This document shows positions 56,339 through 64,000 of a stretch of DNA of 64,000 nucleotides, in pieces. This DNA is from Acheta domesticus. Its lineage: Eukaryota; Arthropoda; Insecta; Orthoptera; Gryllidae. The stretch lies in contig JAHLJT010004567.1 of the NCBI GenBank assembly GCA_031308135.1, forward strand, positions 34,438,115 to 34,502,114, read 5' to 3'. The notes beneath the pieces are model-generated. The model did no database searches and had not been told where the DNA came from. It saw nothing but the letters and a program-made list of their open reading frames with translations. Made by a program: the position numbers and the translations under genes. Positions within the stretch are counted from its first letter, which is position 1. Each line of letters starts with the position of its first letter.

Positions 56339-57087
56339 TATACAGGGAGTCCCACCAACTAAAGACCACCCCCATAACTTCTAAACGGTTCGCAATATCG
56401 AAATACAGTTTTCTAAACAATGTGAAGTCATGGGGCATATGATATGATGAGATGTTGTATGAAATACTTTTAGTTTTCGAGCAATTCAATTATCTTTGAT
56501 TTGTTTAAATAGAATCATATTTATCTCACTAGCAATAGATCATAAAAAGAGAAATGTAATGATGCAACACAAGCATTAATGTTTTGGTAGTATTTTGTAT
56601 ATAAATTATTCATTCCGACATGAGATTTTAAATTAAACGAGCAATTTTTCCTGCAGTAGCCTTCGCAACCATCGCTTTTGGGGAAGATGACCTTCGCGGC
56701 CTCTCCCCTTAAAAGAGCCGGTGTTGCGAAGGCAATCTTCCTCTAAAGGCAACAGGTGCAAGGATTGCTACAGGAAATCTCGTACATTTATTTCAAAACC
56801 ACACTTCAGAAAGTATAATTTTATACACAAAATTATTCGTCTATTTATGATTTATCTATTTATCACTCATTCGTCTATTTATGATTTATCTATTGCTAGT
56901 GAGAAAAGTACATGGGTCTATTTAAACAATCAAAGATGATTAAATTCCTAGAAAACTAAAAATATTTCGAACAATCTCTCCACGGTACATCTCTTGCCCA
57001 ATGAATCCACATTGTAAAGAAAACTGCATTTCGAGAACCTGAAACGTGTAGAAGTTATACGGTGGCCCACGTTGGTGGACTCCCTAC
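56339..57087. mobile_element. TIR element with 230-bp arms
   Basis: Left arm from TACAGGGAGTCCCACCAAC. The right arm is its inverted copy starting TATGTAGGGAGTCCACCAAC. Shared inward: ATAACTTCTA, TCGAAAT.CAGTTTTC, TTTTTAGTTTTC, ATCTTTGATT.GTTTAAATAG and CTCACTAGCAATAGAT. The centre has a secondary inverted pair around GTAGCCTTCGCAACC and GTGTTGCGAAGGCAA. Frames (for example 56721-56939) cross the arms and are not credible. Confidence 0.82.
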
Positions 57088-57235
57088 ATATAAACTCAAT
57101 TTTTCTCGAATTTATGAAAATGGCAGTTACATCCTTTTTTTATTTCAAGTTTTCAATTACAAATATGTTTGTATTCTTTTATTACAAACTAACATACCTT
57201 CCAAATTAGTGCAGCCTGATTTCTGTTTGTCGTCG

Positions 57236-57620
57236 AAGCCGCGGTGCTGCATCACCAAAGAAAGAAAGCGCTCATCACATTTCGCGCAGCCGCTGATGAT
57301 CGCCGGGCAACCGGAGACTCGCGCGCCGCACCAAAGGTCAGCGTGCGGGAAGTGGGGGTGAGGGTGTGGGTGGGGTGTGGTAAGGGGTGGGGCGAGGGGG
57401 GCGGGGCGTGTTTGGCATGGGCTGAAAATGCGCGGCGGCGGCGGCGCTGTCCGTGACAGACGCGCGCGCAGGCAGGCAGGCAGGCGGCGCCGTCCATTGT
57501 GGCCGCGAAATTATTCAGCCGAGACATCGAAAGGCTCTGACGCGGCGCGAGGCGGCGCGAGGCCCGTCACGAGCGGCGGCTGCCGCTGAAATATTCACGC
57601 GCAAATGCGCTCGGAGACCC
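57236..57620. other. CpG-dense islet
   Basis: GGCGGCGCGAGGCGGCGCGA, GAGCGGCGGCTGCCGCTGAA. The plus strand is G-rich up to 57430. Six overlapping frames on both strands have no domain. Confidence 0.5.
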
Positions 57621-57647
57621 CCACCGCGTGATGGGGGGGGGATTTGA

Positions 57648-57903
57648 GGGGCGGTTCCCGCGAGGAGGGGCAAGGTGGGTTGTGCCATATTGGAAGGGGG
57701 CAGGGTGGTGTCGATACAAATTGTGGTGGGAAGGGAGGGGTGATTCCGCGAGATGGGGTAAGGTAGGTAGTGCAATATTGGGAGGGGGCGGGGTGGCGTC
57801 ACACAATGCAAATTGTGGTGGGATGGGAGGGGAGGTTCCCGCGAAATGGGGCATGGTGAGATGCAGCATGTTCGGAGGGGATAGGGTGGCATCAATGCGA
57901 ATT
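57648..57903. repeat. G-rich tandem repeat, about 90-bp units
   Basis: Three units, each with GG.TTCCCGCGA, GGGG.A.GGT, a CAATATTGGGAGGGGGCGGG-like part and AATGCAAATTGTGGTGGGA-like spacer. Confidence 0.85.
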
Positions 57904-58009
57904 CAAAGTGGGCTCAGTAGGGTAGGTGATAGCGAGATTAGGCTTGGAGAGCATAGGCACGAGAGAGGTGAGAATAATCGACGCGATTGAGTGAGCGAGT
58001 TTTGCAGCG

Positions 58010-58170
58010 CATCAACTCATTTGGTAATTAATGCCGTGAGTGGAGACGATGTGGCCGAGAGATGTCTTCTTCCCCCGCTAGAACTTGATATCCGGTGCAG
58101 ACCTACAAGTCGTTTTGCGGAATTTCCGAGCCTAATTTGCCAGCCTAAGGCTGGAGAAGCTTTAAGCTCC
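58010..58170 (-). repeat. SINE family A, internal fragment
   Basis: GCGCATCAACTCATTTGG, AATTAATGCCGTGAGTG, GATATCCGGTGCAGACCTAC, TTTGCGGAATTTCCGAGCC. Strongly diverged. Confidence 0.6.
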
Positions 58171-58374
58171 ACTGAATTTGTTCTTGCTATAGTGTCGAAA
58201 TTGATAATAACAAAGATGGATAAGACGAAATTACCGCGAAGGGCTAGATTTAGGAAGATCGAACTTACTGGAAAGGGACTGAATGTGGTGGGGACGGGCA
58301 TGGTGTGGATGGAAAAAGTGGAATCGGGGATGAGGGCCAAACACAGTAGAGTTCATAAGGCTTCTAGTGAGAGG

Positions 58375-58790
58375 CTTAGAGTGGGAGCGGGAGTGAGTGC
58401 TGGAGTGGGAGCGAGTGTGGGTGGAAGGGTGGGAGTGGCAGCGATGAGAGAGGGGGAGTAGGAGAGGGAGCGAGAACGGAAGAAGGAGCGGGAGGGGGAG
58501 TGAGAGCGGGAATGGGAATGGGAGAGGGAGCGAGAAAAAGGCAGTGAGTGGCAGTGAGAGTGGGAATGGTAGTGAGAGTGAGAGTGGTATTGAGAGTGAA
58601 AGCGGGAGAGGGATTGGGAGTATGAGAGGGAGTAGGAGTGGGAGGGGAGTGGAAGAAAAAGTGAGAGAGGGAGTGGGAGAGGGAATGGGAGAGGGAGTGA
58701 GAGAGGGAGTGAGAGGGAGAGTGGGAGAGAGAGTGGGAGAGGGAGTGGGAGCGAGAGCGCGAGTGGGAGCGGAAGCAAGAGCGGGGAGAG
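58375..58790. repeat. Purine-rich GAGTGG/GAGCGG minisatellite
   Basis: Degenerate hexamers GAGAGG, GAGTGG, GAGCGG and AATGGG over about 410 bp. Pro/Ser/Leu-rich frames on the minus strand and Gly/Glu/Ser/Arg frames on the plus strand are artefacts. Confidence 0.92.
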
Positions 58791-58799
58791 ATGGCATAC

Positions 58800-61700
58800 G
58801 GTGCGAATTCAGCCGGGACAAATGGGGAAGGGAGGCGGTAGCTGAAGGGACGGGGTACCCAGCAGAAAAAACAACAAGAAGTTATGTTGGGGTAGGGACT
58901 GCGTCACAGCCGTGTTGTTCGCGGCCATCGGGCACAATTGGATTTTTCTGCAAATGAACGGTGTTTGCTTTCTTGTTTAATTACGTGTGAGTCATTTCCA
59001 TGCAATAAAGTACACCTCTGTTTTTTCCCCAAAGAGAAAGGGAAATGAGGTTACTTTGTTGGGGAAAATCCGCAATATTTCACAGAATAATGTTTTTATT
59101 TTTTAGCGTATTGTATGTGGCAATTTTCTTCAATAGTGATATCTATATAAAATGGACAAAGAATTACTAATAATTGCATTTCATTTATTTTATTTAACGA
59201 TAATAAAGTTTATAACCACCTTTATCGAACATAATTGTAATATTAAATCCAGATTCGTAATTTAATTCATTCTACCTTTGCAACGGAATTTTTCATTCCT
59301 CTCACAGTTACTAACGTACCGTAGATCAGAAATGACGCATTTAATTTACGTTTAACCGGACAGTATATGAAGATTTTTAAAGTCTTTTCTTTTCACGTAA
59401 TCGACGGATATTTTGACATCGACCAATATGGTTTATCTATTATGATTTTTGTATTTAATAATAATTAATTCCTTAAAATGTTTGGAATTTAATGACTAGA
59501 CATTAATAAAGCAAGGTATATTAATGGAGGAAACTTGGGCTTTTAAACTCTCATATTAATTAGTATATTGAACAGTAAACACAATGTAACTTAATGCTAT
59601 TGCCTGTTTGTACATTATTATTTTTGCTATTAATGTTATTATCCCTTTTTAAACTATAGACAATCCCTGTAATCCACACTACGCGAGTCATGAACTTACC
59701 GGTTATTATAGCACTTCGAGTGATATTTAAGAGTGACTATTTCACGAATTAAGACATTTATGGTAATATAACTTAAAAAAAACAATTACAACGAAGTTAC
59801 TCACAAGAACATTTATTAAAAACACAAGTATTTAAATTGTAGGAAGTTCAGTTTTCTAAGTCGTGATCTTCCGTGGGAGTATTTGAAATGAAAGATGTAC
59901 TACATTCTTTACTTTAAAAATCCGCGGCAGTTGTTGTGGTCGCAGTGTCCGCGAGCTTCAGGAAGCTCGTAACCTTGCCCGCGATCTTGACATACCTGGC
60001 GTAGTCAGATTACCTGGAGCGAAGTGAGGGTCAGACCACAGCTGTGTTTCGTGGTGGACATCGTTTCATAATCGGTGCTACGGACATCATGTGTACTAGC
60101 GGTATGGCAGGAGATGGGATGTAACAGAAACAATTATTGCCATCCTCCACTGATCCATCATCCTTCCACTACGATTTTCTAATTCCCAAGCATTCAAAAG
60201 TGGCACACGTGTGACAAAGCCAAGAAGAGGAAAGATAAACGATCCAGATTGTGCATACTTCATACAATGTGTCTGTTCATGGTGGCACGGTATAGATAAG
60301 TTGCGATTTCGATCTAACTTCGGAACTGTACTTATGAAGCGGCAAATTCATTTAGTGTTTTTCTGTGAGTAAATGCAATAATAGATTAATCTATCAAGAG
60401 TGGCGTGTATTTTGAAATTTAGTTTACCCGAGAGCATGTTTCTGTGTTATGGGAAAATGAGCACGGGAAAGAGTAAGATAAATGGGTTAATTATATCAGG
60501 TAGCGGTATAACAACTACGTTTTAATGTTTGCACAAATAATTGAACTCGTAACACTCATTTAATCCTTTGCGATTATAACAAGAACGTCTTTGTGCATTT
60601 TAGGGAAAAAGAAAATTTGAAATTATAATTATTCTATAGCTACTTGTGGTGCGCTAAGTGTCACTATTCTGAATGCATTAGTCACAGTGCTCCAGAAAAT
60701 TATGCATGTAATATATATTCGAGTAAGTAGTGTTCATGACGTAAAAATTAAAAATATATATTGTATTTCTTAAGTTCATATTTACTTTCTTCTGTCGAGT
60801 AATTGCTCCAGTAGGTTGGCAGAATTGACCCAGACTGCCGGGTAGTATACATGGAGTAGGAAGAGAAATCTTAAAATTTCCGGCATTAAATTGTATTAGG
60901 TAACATTGTGCTACAACAGATAGCATTGTGCTATATCAATGCACTATAACAGAAATGGTATGCAAGGAATGTATTCTTGTTTTATCTGACAATATCTTTC
61001 TAGTCAATCAGAAACATTGACTTTTCCTTGAGGTGGCGCCATATTCCCCGGCGTAATATAACAACGAAACGTTAAGTCCTACTTAAATACAGTGACTTCC
61101 CAAGATCGGAATCTGGAAGGAGAGTGGGAAGAGGGGGTCACTATTACCCAGTTGGGAGCTACAATACCAAAAATGAAAGTAGTAAAGAAGCTTCCGATTG
61201 GATAATCACGTCACAGCTAATATCTGCCAAAAGTCACTATAATTATTTAAATCGGTCAATACGTTTTAAAAAATTTGCACAGACCATGTAGATTTACTAT
61301 GGACTCGTTATTACAGGTCATACATATTTCACAGTTATTCCAAAGATGCAATTAGATTGTGTTAATTCAGTGGAATTGAAGTTTTTCATGTTTACCATCA
61401 CATGCTTTTTAAAGTTGGAAGTAATGATCTACAATTGGATTTCGGTCAACATTTTTTTCGTTCAATATCGTTAAAGAAATTGCTCGTTTCTCATATATAC
61501 ATTGCTTGAGGTAGGCATATTGCTTCTTTGGCTTTATCTAAACCTAAAGGTATTTAAATATTTATGCTACCAGACCATTGAACGCTTCGAACGCTTACAC
61601 ACGCCTTATGGAATTTAATGTGTTACGATGTGGAAAGTTCATGTTCTAATGAAAAAATTGGGGCAACATTGGTGCCAAACTCCTCAATTTAATAACATTT

Positions 61701-63156
61701 TTTTAGATGTTATTTTATTTAACTTAAACACAGTTCGTAAAATAAGTTGCGAGAAGTTATTATTTTCATTGTGTTCCGGTTCTCACCTCTCAGCCACCTT
61801 CAGTTACGCTCAACCTATAATCTCTACCCGACGTTGCTTAGGAGGTGAGGTGATAAATTGGACGCCTTATAAGGCAGATCCCATTTCAAGCTCAGATGCA
61901 TCGTTTCCTTCTAAAGAGCAACTCCCGACCTGTGAAATAACATTTTAAAATGCAAGAGTTTGTGTAACCGGCGGTAGCTGTGATGCGCATTTCTGCATTA
62001 ACGCAAACACGTTTATCTTATTACCAGGAAAACAGTTACCTCTGAAAGACTGTTTTACGTATATTTACAACATTTTTCGTATCCTGTGCAAAGAAAACTA
62101 TGAAAAGTTATAATGAAAATATTTTAAAGACACTGTTTCTATTTTAAATAAAGAAATAATATTGTATTATTAAAATATACATGTTCTTTGTTGCTCAGTT
62201 CTTACAACATATCACTTCGGTAGACATTTAATAATGATTGTATCTATAGATTTTTTGGAATTATCTCCAAATTGTTAATACTCGTAAATGTTGTATTAAT
62301 ATATTTGTAAAAATCATTTCAAGTACGTGTCTAAAACTTCAAAGCCTAAAGATTCTGAAAAACAGGAAAACCTAACATTTGAATTTTGAACATTATGTCT
62401 ATTTTCTTTTCGATGTTGATTGATTGAAAATACATGGAGGTCTTGGTGTAAGTGCAGTGGAAATTTCTACACAGAAATGAACGAGAGAATTAGATTAGGC
62501 CTCCATTCAACAAAAAAATTTATTTGAGCAAGAATATGCACAATAAACTTTGAAATATCAAATGATCTCGTCAGTGATAATTGTTATTTCTTTATTGAGT
62601 TGCTCGCCTTGATCTTGATCACATTAATTGAATACACTGACATTAGCACTGAATATTTTATTGAAGCGACCTTGTTGTCGCTAACGCCTGTTAGCAAAAG
62701 ATTACTCTTGTGCATTTTTAGATGCGCTGGTGACACTAGTTCGATTCCCTGGTAGTAGATGAAGCCGTTCCATGGAGGAGGCGCTCTCAGAAGCCGGGCT
62801 AGGTGGCCTGGATTTTCTAGCAGCAGTGGCGTAACTTCATACTTCTCTGATACTGTGCGAAATAAAAGATTAACAATTGCATCCTCCAGAACAATTGTTT
62901 TTCACTTCAGTAACTTATGTAAACATGTTTCTAAATCAATCAAGATAAGCAATTCATTTAGGCTTTACAACCTTCTTCATTTCAATAAATTAAATAAATG
63001 CCAATTTTTCACTACTTGTTTTAAGCCTTTACCATTGTTAACAACAGACACGACACACAAACTGTCTTTCTATTGTTTAGGTTTGAAGCTTGCTATCTTA
63101 TGAGACTACGTTCAGACGAATACGTCGCCGACAACGCTTTTCAGTAAATAGCGGTT
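58800..63156. other. No gene; GC pocket at 59930-60060; weak box B at 62740
   Basis: AT-rich. At 59930-60060 a small CpG-richer pocket is open on both strands for about 35-45 codons, but neither strand has a start or compatible splice sites. AGTTCGATTCCCTGG at 62738-62752 resembles a box B without a convincing box A. The 106-codon (61628) and 114-codon (62759) frames have no motif. Confidence 0.4.
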
Positions 63157-63389
63157 ATACTTGGGTTTTTCTTTCTTGGCCCGTGAGAATGTGTCATCAA
63201 AATGGAATATCTCACGGTATTTCGCGTCGTTCTTGGTTGTGCCCCTAGGAGTCGCATGATCGCCAGCACAGCTCGATACAGTCGCGATCATGCGACTCCT
63301 AGTGATACAACCGAGAATGATGCGAAATACCATGTGATATTCCATTTTGATGACACACCCCCACGCGCCAAGAAAGAAAAACCGTAGTG
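63157..63389. mobile_element. Palindromic MITE, same family as 28353
   Basis: Two inverted arms of about 105 bp with scattered mismatches around a loop of about 20 bases. The outer part GGTTTTTCTTTCTTGGC matches the ends of the palindrome at 28353-28543, while the inner part (GTGTCATCAAAATGGAATAT) is different. The two nearly identical short proteins read from opposite strands are two views of the same inverted repeat. Confidence 0.82.
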
Positions 63390-63402
63390 TAGAATTAGGG
63401 GG

Positions 63403-63762
63403 ATGATAGCATCGTCTTCACATATACCGTCTTGTTTATTAGACTTTTGCTACTTTCTTAAAGCTGACCCGGATAAACGGTTTGTGGGCGGGCCGTTACG
63501 CTACTGGCTAGCGGAATTAATGTGCATGCTGGCGAGTGGCAGTGTGGGGCAGTCGTCCTGTCGGGTAATGGACATCGTTGAATCCCAGTCAGTTGGTAGA
63601 CTGTCACACACTGATGATTGTTCCTTGTTGCATTCATTAGCTCATGAGCTATATGAAATTGGGTTCGCCCGTGCGGATGTAGTATTTTCGCTGTTGGCAA
63701 GTTATGTCTCGAATCGGGGCCATGAGCTGACATGGAATCGATCAGGCCGAAGCGAATAGTTT
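63403..63762 (+). other. Unrecognised 118-codon frame
   Basis: A balanced-composition frame ending TAG at 63757. An equally long frame lies antisense to it (63458-63814), so at least one is false. No signal peptide, domain or splice support is seen on either strand. Could be the edge of an exon or mobile element continuing beyond the window. Confidence 0.25.
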
Positions 63763-64000
63763 GATTGATGTAGTTATGATGCAGGGACAGACGGAGTTCG
63801 TAAACTGCAGTCATACGAAACTTGCGGTTGTTGACCTGCGAAGAAAGTCTGTTGCGAAACCGAGTTCGTTAAAAATTATTAACACGGTGGATAATTGGCA
63901 AGTTCAAGTAACGACTTCGATGGGGTGCTACTAGCGCATGCTAAACTACGGCGAGACGGGTTTCTCCACCTGATACAACCAACTGACTGCTAAGGAGACA

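Noticed and set aside
58231..58957. Long frames on both strands at 58.2-58.9 kb
   Set aside because: They coincide with a GAGTGG-type minisatellite and a SINE fragment.
59930..60060. Possible terminal exon on either strand (for example a minus-strand frame ending TTTTAADF)
   Set aside because: On the minus strand a stop lies directly after the only good acceptor in that frame; on the plus strand no start or acceptor fits.
63112..63387. Two similar short proteins on opposite strands suggesting a gene pair
   Set aside because: They are the two arms of one palindromic MITE read in opposite directions.

Overview
The window is eukaryotic nuclear DNA from an animal, most likely an arthropod and probably an insect with a large, repeat-rich genome. 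The grounds are an AT-rich background, a GT-AG intron-bearing gene, tRNA-derived SINEs, a Jockey-type LINE fragment, an R2/R4-like LINE with a restriction-like endonuclease, many TIR elements with 8-bp or TA target duplications, and a TCAGT arthropod initiator in front of the one convincing gene. There is nothing bacterial here: no operons, no CRISPR and no intact tRNA or rRNA. A more precise placement (for example a polyneopteran insect) would be a guess. Most longer open frames lie in triplet repeats, GC-rich islets or inverted repeats and are not genes.

Layout. 1-13.8 kb: SINE copies (families A, C and D), a decayed R2/R4-like LINE 3' end followed directly by what looks like the 5' leader of such an element, G-rich and C-rich minisatellites, and a hAT-like non-autonomous element. 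14-26.4 kb: dense nests of TIR elements (including a three-layer nest at 16.76-17.95 kb), a Jockey 3' end, SINEs A and B, a 2.6-kb fold-back element with arms of about 360 bp around a 560-bp polypurine tract, and nested TA- and 8-bp-TSD MITEs.

26.5-35.9 kb is the gene region. A plus-strand gene can be assembled from four exons with compatible phases (1, 2, 0). Exon 1 encodes a signal peptide, exon 2 is unidentified, exon 3 resembles the C-terminal beta domain of GH35 beta-galactosidases, and exon 4 is short and ends in a stop, with a poly(A) signal downstream. The splice-site neighbourhoods are repeatedly amplified. Two arrays of units of about 70 bp each end in a 3'-splice-site-like CAG. An array of units of about 155 bp carries eight copies of the 5' splice site after exon 2. 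The acceptor and first part of exon 3 are tandemly duplicated. A hAT-like dimer with a perfect 8-bp TSD and a SINE have inserted into the donor array.

36-64 kb has no convincing gene. It holds a GC-rich degenerate satellite, a 390-bp MITE built of ATTCAGTGA motifs, two larger TIR elements (one with internal 305-bp repeats and a GACG microsatellite), tandem duplications, two more hAT-like MITE copies, more SINE A, purine minisatellites, a near-perfect palindrome, and a recurring series of short CpG-dense islets.

All family assignments come from reading motifs, termini and repeats by eye. No database search was possible.
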